This document shows, in pieces, positions 26,568 through 38,419 of a stretch of DNA of 64,000 nucleotides. The stretch covers positions 23,691,227 to 23,755,226 of the forward strand of contig OW028576.1 in NCBI GenBank assembly GCA_932294295.1, given 5' to 3'. Every line of letters starts with the position of its first letter. The first letter of the stretch is position 1. The notes under the pieces are model-generated. The model made no database searches. It had not been told where the DNA came from and saw nothing but the letters and a program-made list of their open reading frames with translations. This DNA comes from Alitta virens (Eukaryota > Annelida > Polychaeta > Phyllodocida > Nereididae). Position numbers and translations under genes: made by a program.

Positions 26568-27681
26568 TCTTAGAAAATAATCATCAATGAGCTTGCTGGC
26601 CCAAGTGCTTATGCAGTAGCTGGTAAGTCAGAAAAAATGAATAACAGATGAATGTTTCCTAGACTGACAACTTTTCAACTCTATTCTCTATGAAACATAT
26701 AGAAACTGAATATCAGCCTGCTAGCCAGCCTTTGTAAAATTTGCTGATGGTGTGAGCACTCCTGCATTGTTTTGCATAGGAAACATGTTTTCGGATTGAA
26801 AATAGACCAAATATTAAGCGAGATACGCAGAGAGGCAGGTTCTCGAGCTTAATAGCCAACCTTATGAAGATTCACAACTTTTTAAAGTGATAGTGATAGT
26901 AGTCCATCGTGTTGTATAGTTCATAGGGATTCTGCACTTGGGTTTCAGATTGAAAATAGACCAATTAAAAATACGTTGAGAAGGCAGGTAAGCAGGCGGC
27001 AGCAAATAAGCAATTATTGTGGATTATATGTATATGCCCGGGCTATACACCCAGGAAATGTACTTTGCTGGAGTGGGGCTATATAATCGTGCTGTGCAAT
27101 TTGTCTTCATTTGTTAATACACTGTGCAAATCCTCTTCTCAGCTAGAATGCTCTGATATATTATTATAGCTGCAATCACTCTGGCAGCCATGATCAAGCA
27201 TGTCAACCGTCCAAAAACAAACAAAACCACAAGATCTATAAAAAACAACAATCACTTTAATGACATTACAACCATAAATAGTCATACAATTAAGGCTGAC
27301 ATCCCCGCATACGTCAGCTACTGTTAATGAGTGCTAAAGAACACCCATCTCTCTGTGGAAAATTACTTAGCAAGGAGTTATTACCAAGTAACAACATTTC
27401 AATCGAAAAATCAACTGACTCTGCCCAAGATAACTCCTTTTCTTCGAAAGATTCAGAAATCAACACCGATAGCGAAAACTTCAAGGGACACTCTATGACC
27501 TTGACCTTTGACCCAAGGTCATCCAAAGTAGTTGCAATTAAAATGCAACATCAAAATTATACCTTGAAGTGTTTAACACCACTTGTTATTTTGATGAAAA
27601 CTGAACAAGCTTAGTATTGTTAAGTTTCAAACAGGACAAAATCTTTCACGACATGGATCAAGTTATTTTCAGTTTTTTTCT
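26568..27681. other. interior of the inverted-repeat element, right of the minisatellite
   Basis: No recognisable protein. A 95-codon plus-strand frame at 27327-27614 is serine-rich (KSTDSAQDNSFSSKDSEINT) and unlike the AT-rich junk around it, but it has no homology I recognise and ends in the dispersed TGACCTTGACCTTTGAC motif. Confidence 0.4.
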
Positions 27682-28310
27682 GGTTAGTGTCACCTTACCT
27701 CAGTGTATTATATTTAAGTTGGTAACTAGGCAGCCTTAGCAGCATTTTGGTTGCCCTGGATAACAAAAACAAGGTATCATAAAAACAAACCTCAATGAAA
27801 TTAGTTTGCATTTGACATGCCATATGCGTGGTATTCTATTACGTGCTGAAATATATTCTTGAATAGACAGACATGGCGTAACTTCCATAATTGGCATAAT
27901 TCCATTAAGGACCTTGACCTTTTAATTAGGCAGCAATAACAGCATTTTGGTTGCCATGGATACCAAAACCAAGTGTCATAAATAAGTACTCTTCATAAGC
28001 TTTCATATGATATGCCATTTGTGTGGTTTTCTGTTACATGGTGAAAATTTTGATGAAACATATTAAATTGACAGAAAGATGGCATAATTTCCATATTTGG
28101 CATAATTCCATGAGTGACCTTGACCTTTTACCTTTAATGTATTATCAGTATTTGCAATCCTATATCCATGGCTATTGATTTTATAACATTAGTTGTAGCT
28201 ATGGATTATAGCAATCTTGCTAATTCACATTTTCTGTGGAAAATTGAAAATGCAAATTTTCGTTACCATGGCAACTATTTTTGTGAATATCTCAAAATGC
28301 TCAAGCCAAA
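27682..28310 (-). repeat. right arm of a long inverted repeat
   Basis: Reverse-complement partner of 21715-22382, with the same landmarks in mirrored order ending at GTTACCATGGCAAC (about 28262). It too carries the sub-block twice (27720-27910 and 27930-28100). The two arms have diverged, so the duplication is not recent. Confidence 0.85.
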
Positions 28311-29155
28311 CTGGCAGCCATCATATTTGGAATAACTTTAACAAAATTAAATAGTTAAATATCCGACTAGAAGACACACATTTATAATATTCTTGTTCTA
28401 ATTGGCCTTTAGGGCTCAGCCCTTCAATTTGATTATTTTGTGGAAGGACTGTTTAGTTTGTTGACTGGGGAAGATAATTTTAGAACATTAACATCAGAGC
28501 TTTATGCTCGGGAACCCATTTTCTGAAACAAAAGGAACTTTGGAAATAGTCTGGAATGACATGAAGAACAACACCATGATTTAGTGCTATAATCTTTTTT
28601 CTAATAGATCAATAAATTTGTAAAAATCTGAGTAATGAATGAAACAGAACGCTCGGGACAAAATAATCTTCCCTCTAATTTGTAGATACCAATGATGACA
28701 CAGGGAAAAACTAAATTAAGTTTGAGTTACTGATATTTTGACAACTATTATCACTATCTTTCTGCAAAATATACTAAATTACTTTCATAATTTCTTCGAC
28801 ATAAACTTATATATGAAAATTTTCCTAATGTTAGCAGTGAACAGGCAGAGCAAAGAATAAATGCATAATTATCTTACTTAGGAAAATTTGACAAAATATA
28901 CATTAGACAATCTAGTTTGGGAAATTGAATTATTAGCACAAATATACTAATCAATAATATTTATCCAACTTCGAAATGTCACAATAAAACGGTAAAAAAA
29001 AGAAGCTGTTTTTAAGTTCATTCTGTTGTAAAATAAAAACGACTCAATTGATTTTGATTTGCCTCAATTTTCAGAGAATAAAACATCCATAAATAGTTGT
29101 GCTAAATAATGAATAAAACTGCAGAACCACTGTATATGAAGATGGAGGGAAAGAA
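28311..29155. other. intergenic sequence, nothing recognised
   Basis: AT-rich sequence with no long frame, no clear repeat and no splice-like exon that I could support. Confidence 0.4.
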
Positions 29156-29510
29156 GTGAAAACATATTGTGGTTTTGCCCTATTTAGATGTGGCTGAATT
29201 AATTAAACCAACATGGAAAAACGGGACTGCTATAATTATAATTCAGATTTTCGTTTTTTTTTATGTTAACAGATTAACATGTGGGTGGCTGAAACGGGCT
29301 TTGTAAGCACTAGCTGTGATATTTAGTCATTTTTAGAGTAATTTATAGTGTCAAAACTACAGAAAACAATAATTTGGCTTTATGTGAAAACATTTTGTGG
29401 TTTTGCCCTATTATTAGATGTGGCTTAATTGATTAAAACAGGAATGATACAGTTTTGGTTTTCATTAAATGATATATTTTTTTAGTGGACTGAAACCTTT
29501 GCCTTGTGTC
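29156..29510 (+). repeat. 228-bp tandem duplication (1.5 copies)
   Basis: The string GTGAAAACATATTGTGGTTT at 29156 recurs at 29384 (one change), followed in both by TGCCCTATT...AGATGTGGCT and AATTAAA/GATTAAA. Divergence is moderate. Confidence 0.75.
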
Positions 29511-30204
29511 CATCAGAGGCGCTCTTGTGTAGAACGCTCACTCCCTCTATGAATAATCATGATAAAGCACAAAACTATTGATTTGTTTTGATCTTCGTAT
29601 TTAGGACCATGTCGACCACATGGAAATAGGCCGCACATGGGCTCAGCCCAATTTCCGCTTTAGACTTGGCCGCACATATGCGGACCAAGTAAATCGGATT
29701 TGTTTGCGGAATTATGGTAATTAATATATAATGAACAAAATCACGTATTCGACGCTGCCCACTGTTATTGTCATGAGACTCCAGTTGTCCTTGTACCGGT
29801 CTAGGTGTGCTTTTGATTTCAGGATTAGAACCAAGGTATGGTCCAGGTACTTAGCAATGATAAATTAGTGGTTCTAGTTTAATTGTTCAGCTTAGCTACC
29901 GGCTAGTCTGAAAGCCACAGAAATTTGTCTGTTGCTTCTGTATCAATACCTTGATAACTGTTTCTGCATGAATAGATCTAATTTGTACCAGTCTATATGC
30001 AGGTGTCCCTCATCAGTTATAGTAACTGCACAGATTTCGAACTCTGCCAAGGGTCTTTGCAAATATCATTAATCTTCCTTCTATCTAGTCATGCACTGGG
30101 GTAATTATTCTCGCTTGCTTGTTCTTGAGGTTTTGATGCATTACTCATATGCAGTTACAGTGGTGGTTATTTTGAAACACATGGAGAAACAAGCTTGGTT
30201 ATAA
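29511..30204. other. intergenic sequence, no gene seen
   Basis: Contains a GC-richer palindromic stretch (GGCCGCACATGGG ... GGCCGCACATATGCGG, about 29628-29690). Otherwise nothing recognised. Confidence 0.35.
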
Positions 30205-30605
30205 GTTTTCAATATATATTTTCAAAGATAATCATACAACTTCTAAAATTCAATATTTCTACAATAATTGATGTTAAATTCCATCAAATTGAATCTGGAT
30301 TACATTATCTTCAGCTAATCATCATTCGGTAAGATAAATTCAACAAACAATTCTTGAACATTTAAAATACTACATTCATGCAATGATTGATTTTAATTTC
30401 TATCAATCCTACTCTCAGATTAACTATCTTCAGCTAGATACTAATTAATAGCACAGTTTCTTCGTACAGTTTCTGGACATCTAAATTGCAATGTTCCTGT
30501 AATGCTTGATTTTGGATTCTCTCAATCTTACTTTCAGTTTAACTGTCTTCAGTTAATCATTAATTAATCACACAATTTCATTACACAGTTTCTGGACATT
30601 CATAC
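30205..30605 (+). repeat. 119-bp degenerate tandem repeat, about 3 copies
   Basis: The marker TATCTTCAGCT (or TGTCTTCAGTT) sits at 30306, 30425 and 30544, exactly 119 bp apart. Around it are conserved ATCAAT/TCTCAATC and TTTCTGGACAT words. Confidence 0.8.
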
Positions 30606-33180
30606 ATTCAAATCTGATCCCCCAAATGGTTGTACACCCACTTAATGGTAGATTTTATGGCAAGAAAGTCACACACTCACCCCTAATAGCTAGGCCAAAA
30701 ATGCATCATTAACCAAGTGACCAAAAGTCGTTAGCACCTGGGTTTAATCACACATGATTGGAGGTTGGTCTGCTATATAAATACTCGAGATGCTGATAGT
30801 AAATTTAAACAGTGTCTACACCTTATAATTTGGTATAGTGGGAAATTTATATTAAAGTAGTAAATACCGAGATCTCAATTAGACATACATGAATTTCATA
30901 ACAATGCACGAGTGAAAAATACACTAGTGTCTTTCCCCCAAAAACATGTAACAGAGCCCCAGTAGTTGGCTGCACTCTCTTGAAACAAGGCCCTTTTTCC
31001 ATCAATGATATATACTTATTATTCCCTAGAAACATACGGCAAAGCCTTGATCTCCCAGAGTCATACTCTCTTAGAACAATGTACCTGGTTGTAACAGTTT
31101 AGCTAGCAATTATCTTTCGTATTTGTATGACAAGGCCGTACCTTCCTGAAACAATACTCCAAACTTTCTTAGGAGTTCAACTAATGTTCCTCACACACAC
31201 CGACAAAGCCTTAGCACTTGAACTATACTTTCTTAAGATAACTTCCTATTACAAAGGTATCAATATAGATTGTCCCCCATATGTTTACAGCAAGGTCTCA
31301 GAATTCTTATGCTCTAAACCTTCTTGAAATAATTCATTAACGTAAGTAGCCACTAAACTAATTGTTCCTTACACATTTATGGTAAGGACCTAGCCTATTG
31401 CTACTCCTTTCCCAGACAAAACACTTTAAACAGACTCAAATTTGACTCACCAAATGCACTAACTTATCAGACTTATAGTTGAAAAGAAAATTGCACTTAC
31501 TTTGTCCTAAAGGATTTGACAGAACTCAGTTAGGCTGAAGTTACTGAAGGCTCCTTGGACTTGCTGACTTCTGGGTTTAGCTTTACCACAGCCGCTCTGA
31601 TCCCACCTGGTTCAGGATTTCCTCGGTTCCACTGACCAAGAACCATCAGCTGTCCTCTGCTTTTATGCAAACTCTGGCCAGGGTTCCTATACTGGGGGTA
31701 CACTCTGGTGCCAGTTTTCTGACTGTGTTTAATGCCCCTCCTCCCCTCTATTCTAGTGTGTCTCTGCTAGCTTAGCATTCCCTCTAGGCTAGAGTCTCAG
31801 CTATTCCCACAACTATTCCTTACTTGGCTTCAGGTTTTGTCAGGTAGCTCTCTATAGTTCATAGCCTGCCTAGTGTGTTTCTATAGTGCATTTTCTCAAT
31901 CAATTCCTGCCTAAATAGTGGTTCTGTTTGCTAAGGCTTGGTGTTTTTTATTCATCTCATCATCCTAGTTCCTGTTATCATTAATTGGTTAACTCTACTT
32001 ACTTTTCCTCTCTCATTATGATTTTTATTCTAATTCTTATCTGTATAATATTCACAACCCATGCATTCTCCAGTGTCTTTTTACTCATATAGACTCTGTT
32101 TACATTATATTTCAAACTAATACAAGTTTTTGTCTATGGCTTCTTAGGTATATATATACATATATATAATTCAAAATAATTGCAGTTCCTTAGGTCTCTC
32201 TATTCATAAGTCTATTGTGTGGTCATCTGGGGCCTTATTTGGCTGGTCATCTGTCCGATGAGTTTGTCAGTAGGTGGATTTCCTTCCTTCTTGCTTGGTG
32301 CTGCCACCTAGTGGATTGTAGGAGTTCGTCTTGGTCTGTTCCAGGGACAGCTGTACCTCCTCATGACATTCTTCATTCAATACAATATTTTGCTCCAATT
32401 GAGTTTAACATGATTGTATTATTTATTGACTATACATTCTGCCTGATAATTGCTATTCTTGCATAATACAATCCTTTTTATTACATTAATTGGTCAGCTA
32501 TAACAGTCTACATGACATTATTACATTTAAATTTGTAACAGTTTTTATAAACATAGTTATCAGCACTTGATGTGATGTTACATAAATGTACAAAATGAAT
32601 CAATTATGTGTCACCAGGGGCGGATCCAGAAAATGTTTCATGGGGAGGGGTAAATATTTTTTACTACACTGGGGGGGGGGGGGGGGTGGAGGTTGTTTTG
32701 AAATGCATATGGTTATAGTTGACTTTACACCGCATACAGTAGTTTCATTCAAAACGGCCTGTCTAATTGAACCTAGACAAAGACAATTTCTGCTATACGA
32801 TGCTACCTGCCACTAAACGGAACTGTCTGGCTATAGCTAGCTACTCAAAGCCAGATCTAAAAGTACATGCAGCCCCATTTGAGAGTTACGCATATTAAAA
32901 TTTGCCGACTATAATTAAGAAGTACACATAAGCGGCTGGCTTTAGCCAGTTTCATCCAGGAATAGGTTGCTACAGCTGTCTAGGGTCGACCGTATTTTAT
33001 GAAACTAACTGTAGCTTACAAAATGGCGTTTGCATATAAATAAGGTATGACTGAGCAGCATATACCAATACCTTTCAGTGAATGTAAGTTAAGGGAAGCA
33101 CAAAATTATCATTATCACACATAGCGGAGGGGGGGGGGGGGGGGGGGTCCGGGATCAAAGAGCTGAAAATGTTAACAAAA
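30606..33180. other. intergenic sequence with degenerate repeats; one weak exon-like unit
   Basis: Between 30950 and 31330 there is a degenerate reiteration of ACAAGGCC.../AAAGCCTT... CTTAGAACAA words at roughly 90-110 bp. On the minus strand, a 38-codon frame (31646-31530) is followed by a GTAAGT donor at 31500-31495; it is not recognised. A CAGGGGCGGATCCAG hAT-like terminus lies at 32615, and G-tracts lie near 32671 and 33127. Confidence 0.4.
32615..32700 (+). mobile_element. hAT-like MITE terminus with poly-G tract
   Basis: CAGGGGCGGATCCAGAAAAT is a typical hAT-type MITE end, followed by a run of about 17 G. A matching right end and target duplication were not found, so this is probably a partial copy. 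Confidence 0.5.
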
Positions 33181-33720
33181 AAGAAATGTTTGGCGGTGTG
33201 TAGATATCTACACGATGGCAATACAGTGTCAACAAGGAGCAACACGGAGTTAACACGACTGTCCCGGAAGAGTGCGGAGTGAACCAGATTTTACACAGTG
33301 CCTTCACGGATATAACCGGTCTTTACACCGTGTTCACTTGTGTGGAACTGTGTTGGTCCTTAATTGTTCTCCAGTGTACATGGCGGTGATATTTTCATGC
33401 CCGGTTGACGCCGGACTTAGCCGGAGATAACACGAAGTATGCCGGAGTCAATACGGAGATTCCCGGAGATCGGTGGAGTCTACTGGGAGTCTACACGGAT
33501 CAACACGGATTTAATTCCTACGGGACATCCGGCATGAAAAATTGAACATGTTTAATTTTTTCCCCGGAGACCCACGGTGGTCCCGGATCGCCCTGGACAA
33601 TGCCGGAAATCAACACGAGGTCTACATGGTATTACCCGGAGTATGCCGGACTGATACTCCGGGATGCTCCAGCGTCTGATCCGGCTATGTGTGAAAGGGG
33701 CTTTACCTACAAAGTCAGCC
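33180..33720 (+). repeat. GC-rich CCGGAG/CACGGA-reiterated segment
   Basis: A sharp change from AT-rich flanks. The words ACACGGA, CCGGAGA, GCCGGA and CCCGGAG recur many times with irregular spacing. It is not coding in any frame beyond 62 codons, and no terminal repeats were resolved. Confidence 0.5.
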
Positions 33721-33991
33721 ACATCAAGTTGAAACACCAATGTGAATTTTTGCCAATATATGACTTCACATTGAAATGTTTAGGCATAGGCCAGCTATGA
33801 TATTTTCCCCAACATATGAATATTTCTCCAATTTCATTAATTTGATTTAGATACACTGTGCAAAAGTTTGGAAACACATCGGATTTTCCAATGAAAATAT
33901 CAGCTACATTTCTGCCCAGGTCATAAAAGACATATGCAATCATCACAAAATGTTTCAGAGGAATAATTTATGAAATCAATGAAAGATAGAG

Positions 33992-34026
<35 letters not shown>

Positions 34027-36030
34027 TTATTTATTTCATGCACACATTGCAATCAAATATTAATGTAACATAAATGCAGAAATTATTTTTACAAAGAATT
34101 AAGAAGGTCCATCATTTGATTCAAATAAAAAATGTCACCAATTAAATTTTATCATAAGTATGGTAGCCGAACAGGACATTTCGTCCAAGTTTCGCACCCC
34201 GACAGTCCCACGAAATTTACCATTTTCGCACCAGAAAAGTACCAACTTTTGCCCTACCAAAGTACCGAAATTTCGGTTTTAGTTAATTATCTCCATAAAT
34301 ATTGAACGTACAGAGATTTCATACATATCACACAAAAACAATAGGCGAGGGGGCCGGCCGGTCGGGTTGACCAAGTCCCCTCTCATGCAGTGTGGGAGCC
34401 TGTGTTTAGGCGCAATTATCTGGATGTATGTCATATGGAATACTGGTTAACACCTTTTTTAGAAATGTTATTTCTCACGATCTTAGGCGTTTTATTATCG
34501 TATCTCTAAAGCTTTATTATTTGTGAACAATCTTGAGTTGAAAACGCTGCAAAATGCAACTAATCTTGTAAGTTATATTTAATGGCCATGAAAAAATATA
34601 GATGTACATGTGTGATAACAGAGCATGATAAAACCAACTTGATACAAATTATGCAGTGTCCGCATATCAAAAACCACTAAAAGCATAAATGAATTAATAG
34701 GTCTAAATATTGCACACACCAGCCAAAAGCATAAATTGCAGGTGAGCAATTTAATAGACTAGAAATTTATATTTTTGTTATACCAGGTCTGAACTGCCAT
34801 AATCACCATGAAACATAAACATGATCTTTATGGTGACATTGTACAATCTGGGCACCAAAATTCAAATCTCTCTTTAAAAAAACATGGGTTTTTTTAATTT
34901 TGTGCAAAAACATCTGGAATATGGCAAATTTGCATTTTGGTAGAGGTAGACTTTAAGATTGCTTGGAACATGGAGTCACTAGCGCGCGCGTATGTGGGGG
35001 GGGGGGGGGGGGGATAGGGCACAAGAGACCTATATATATGTCATATCTTAGGATATATGCGGGCACCTGCCCTCAGCTGGGCCCCCACTTCAGTTCAACC
35101 CCATTGCCGCCTGTTTAAAAATGTAAATAAACAAAAACCCTTGGCGTGGCCCTATCTATTAGTTTATATCACTGTAAAATCACATTGGGAATGTATGTTT
35201 GTATTTATTTTAACTGTGAAAGGCATATATATTTTTATCATACAACTGGTAAAATAATCGTAAAATGATTGTTTTTACGTCAACATACCGTACAATTACT
35301 CTTTTAATTGCAATATAATTACAATTAAAAATTCATTGCAATTTCACTGCATGACAGTTACAGTTTACGTCAGTCAAGGTTACGGTATTTAACTCTAAAA
35401 TAACAGCTCTTTCAGTGTTTCACAACTAATTAAAAACGAAACCATCTATTTCAAAGTTTTTATAATTTATTGCAAGTGCAAAGCTAGCAAAATGAGCTAG
35501 GATAAAACAATTTTATGAACTATTACAGTATCGCCACAAACATAGTTAAATACAACAGTTGAACATGTAGTAAAATTGTGTGCCAGTGATAGCAGTGGTC
35601 AACAATATAATATTGCCATTTTTAAGATGTTCCACAAAGTTTTTTAAACTAGCCCCACACTTGAAGGCTTGCAGTCAGTGGTATTATTGCGTCATGGTTA
35701 ATTCATGGAACAAACGATATAATAACACACTTTGCCATCTTTAGTCATGTGGAACAAATTATATTACATGAATAAAGGGCGGGGTCAATCAAACTTAAGC
35801 TCCGCCCCCTGCCGTGAGGACATTAGCGTAATGCACATTAAATTAAAATCAGCTACAACGTCTAAAGCATGACGCATGACATTTGCCACCTGATGTCACC
35901 CATATATATATATATGTCGAAACTGGAAAGTATCATTCACCACTGGCAGATCCAGCCCTGACTCTACAAGGGGGGAGGGGATATGGTTGAAAATTGCTGA
36001 TATATGAGAACTATTAGGCCCTGACATATA
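33720..36030. other. intergenic sequence, no gene seen
   Basis: Holds a (TA)n/(TTTA)n tract at 33995-34036, a CGCGCG then poly-G tract near 34982-35013, and a hAT-like end remnant (CACTGGCAGATCCAG) near 35940. No protein recognised. Confidence 0.4.
33853..33885 (+). mobile_element. single mariner-like terminus (solo end)
   Basis: TACACTGTGCAAAAGTTTGG followed by AAACAC resembles the terminal repeats of mariner/Tc1 elements and the 8716 MITE. No opposite end was found nearby, so this is probably a fragment. Confidence 0.4.
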
Positions 36031-36285
36031 TAAGAAATTAGGCATTGTGCTATTTAGACACTACACTGCAACTTGTGGTTATTTAGCATTACCACGCAAA
36101 ATTACACCACAAATTGGAAACATGTTACATAAAAGAATGCAATATTTAATGTATGCCACATTAACAAATGTCTGCATTTAATCTGGTCTAAATATGTACA
36201 TTGAAACCTCACCACTCTAACAATGCTTAATAGGGAGGTGAAATTACTATTAAAATACGGTTTGGGTAAAAAATCAATATTATGC
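36031..36285 (+). repeat. duplicated block, copy A
   Basis: From TAAGAAATTAGGCATTGTGC to GGGTAAAAAATCAAT it matches 37327-37585 with scattered changes, 1296 bp apart and in the same orientation. It ends with the ACCTCACCACTCTAAC ... CTTAATAGGGAGG words related to the 17-bp repeat. Confidence 0.88.
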
Positions 36286-36449
36286 TAATCTGTATAAATA
36301 TATTTAATCACTAGCAGTCTTGAGGAATAATTAAGAAAGAATTTCCTCTAACTTTATTGAGCTATAAAACAATTCATGCAACACTTTATATCCAACAATA
36401 AAGTTTTGACAAGACATAAAAGCTTTATTTGATACACAATGTAGATTAC

Positions 36450-36542
36450 AATGAAGAAACGGAGTGGGACTACTAGGAGTCCATTGATGATCACCAGGGG
36501 GCGCATCATAAAGCATATGGAGGCTAGGCATCACAGGAACAT
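36450..36542 (-). other. candidate minus-strand exon (unit C)
   Basis: It follows a TATCTTTTGCAG acceptor and ends before GTAATC. It has the same reading phase as the 37312 unit, with a frame reading DVPVMPSLHMLYDAPPGD. It is similar to the units at 37312 and 37737 in the first 60 bases. Product not recognised. Confidence 0.25.
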
Positions 36543-37193
36543 CTGCAAAAGATAATTCCATCAATTATAATCATCTGGAACCTAGACATGAAGACCAGAT
36601 TTAAATGAACAATTTATGTGGAGCAAATTACATATTGCATTTTTAATAATTAACAATGCACAAAAGAATGCAATATGTAATTTAACACATTTTTCTTCAT
36701 CAAACCTGGTCTTAATGGTGAGGTTCCATTTGTATACTTTGGCAACTCATCATAAAGGCCACTACTCATCCTTTCAATTGTAAGTTCACCTCCATATTAA
36801 GCACTGGTCTTTTTGATGAGTTGCCAGTGTAAACAATAGAACCTCGCAGTTAAGACCAGATTTGATAAAGAGAAATGTTTTAATGTGGAGTAAATTGCAT
36901 ATTGCATTCTTTTGAGCACTGAATCTGGTCTTAATCGCGAAGTTCCATTGTTCATGGTCTATTTAAAAATTTACATAAATACAATTTTCATTAAATCTGG
37001 TCTTTATGAGGAGTTGCCAATTTTTACAACGTAACCTCGCCATTTAGACCTCTCAAACAGAACTTAATAGGGAGGTGAACAATTTTGCATTTTGAAATTA
37101 TAGTTTTGCTTCAAAATGTCCGAAGGGATGATAATTTGGTTCTGAGCACATAGATTACATTCATAGATTGTTATAGGGCTTACTAACATATTC

Positions 37194-37312
37194 AAATTTT
37201 GATGAGTTCCATAGTTTCCATTCATTGGAGACACGATGCTTAGGATTAATGCGGACTTCAAAATGGTTCCACTGATCAAAAGCTTCCGTAGACCATATCA
37301 GTTCACACAGTT
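37194..37312 (-). other. candidate minus-strand exon (unit A)
   Basis: Between a CTCTTGCAG acceptor (ending 37313) and a GTAAGC donor (37193-37188) lies an open frame reading ELCELIWSTEAFDQWNHF then EVRINPKHRVSN. Its composition is protein-like. Related acceptor-led units lie at 36542 and 37737. I do not recognise the product. It could be an exon of an unknown gene or a chance frame inside a repeat. Confidence 0.3.
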
Positions 37313-37326
37313 CTGCAAGAGGAAAG

Positions 37327-37585
37327 TAAGAAATTAGGCATTGTGCGATTTAGACACTACACTGCAACTTTTTATTTAGCAATACCATGCAAAAATCACA
37401 CCACAGATTGGAAACTAGGTTATAATTTACATAAAAGAATGCAATATTTAATTTACGCAACATTAACAAATGTCTGCATTTAATCTGGTCTAAATATGTA
37501 CATTGAAACCTCACCACTCTAACCGTGCTTAATAGGGAGGCGAAATTACTATTGAAAGAATATTGTTTGGGTCAAAAATCAATTA
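37327..37585 (+). repeat. duplicated block, copy B
   Basis: Direct copy of 36031-36285 with small indels. A third, shorter partial copy (AAATTAGGCATTGTGCAATT) begins at about 37755, so the region grew by tandem segmental duplication. Confidence 0.88.
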
Positions 37586-37653
37586 TAAATATTGTAGATG
37601 TGCTCATAGTAAATTTTTTACACTAACATACTGAAACATAGTATATCAATTGG

Positions 37654-38320
37654 GTGAGGAGTTCTATACTTTCCATTTGGAATCAGGGGAACCATCTAAG
37701 TCAGCATTCAACCTGGGCATCATATCCGTTCACAGTTCTGCAAATGGAAAGAAAAATTAGGCATTGTGCAATTGAGACACTACATTATGATGAGGCTAAA
37801 AAACTGCAAGATATGACTGAAATTTGTCATTCGGCAATGCCAGGCAAAATCACGTCACAAATTGCAAAAAATCATGCATTACTAAATATTGATAGGAAAA
37901 TTAAGCAATGCATGACAGACCTGATAATGCATGACAATGCAGAACTAAGCTAGGTCGCCGCGTCAAGGCCTGCAGTTTTGACCTAGTCCTAACTACAGCT
38001 AAAGCCGTGAGATGCCACAGCTATCTAACACCACAAGCCAAAAGTGGTTTTCATTTGGCCAGAAAGTCTGGTTAGTTGAACTAAAGACCGTGCTACAACG
38101 GTATCTAATTCAACAGCCTATGTTGAAATTGCTGGCGAAGTTAAAGAGAGTAGGACCAATTAATTTTTACCACTATATAAAGTTAGGCACTCTAAGGCCG
38201 ATAACACTAAAAGCACTCCTAAGTGCTTATGCCAAAAGGTGTTTAAGAATCTTGTTTTGCATTATAATAAGCTTACTTAAAATTACTATAAAAGATAAAT
38301 ATAGATAGGATGGGGCTCTA
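37654..38320 (+). other. two unrecognised open frames (99 and 98 codons)
   Basis: Frames at 37654-37953 and 38012-38308 are long for this AT-rich context. The second includes GQKVWL and KRVGPINF strings faintly like the end of a Ty3/gypsy integrase, but the similarity is too weak to claim. The first frame starts inside the duplicated exon-like unit B (acceptor at 37738), whose own minus frame has stops. Confidence 0.25.
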
Positions 38321-38329
38321 CACAATTTT

Positions 38330-38403
38330 GAGTCCGGGTGAAGATCTTGCAGTCCGTGTGAAGATCTTGCAGTCCGTGTGAAGATCTTGCAGTCCGTGTG
38401 AAG
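38330..38403 (+). repeat. 20-bp tandem repeat, about 4 copies
   Basis: Units AGTCCGTGTGAAGATCTTGC repeat almost perfectly. Related AGTCCGCGTG(T/A)AGTC words occur at 38949-38993 and 41859-41895, bracketing the large tandem array. Confidence 0.9.
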
Positions 38404-38419
38404 TAATATTTCTACTTTA

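Noticed and set aside
27327..27614. 95-codon serine-rich frame as a gene
   Set aside because: No recognisable domain, no splice context, and its 3' part is a dispersed repeat word; kept only as a remark on the element interior.
38012..38308. Ty3/gypsy integrase tail (GQKVWL, KRVGPINF)
   Set aside because: Only two short similarities, with no integrase core, chromodomain or LTR visible nearby; insufficient to annotate.
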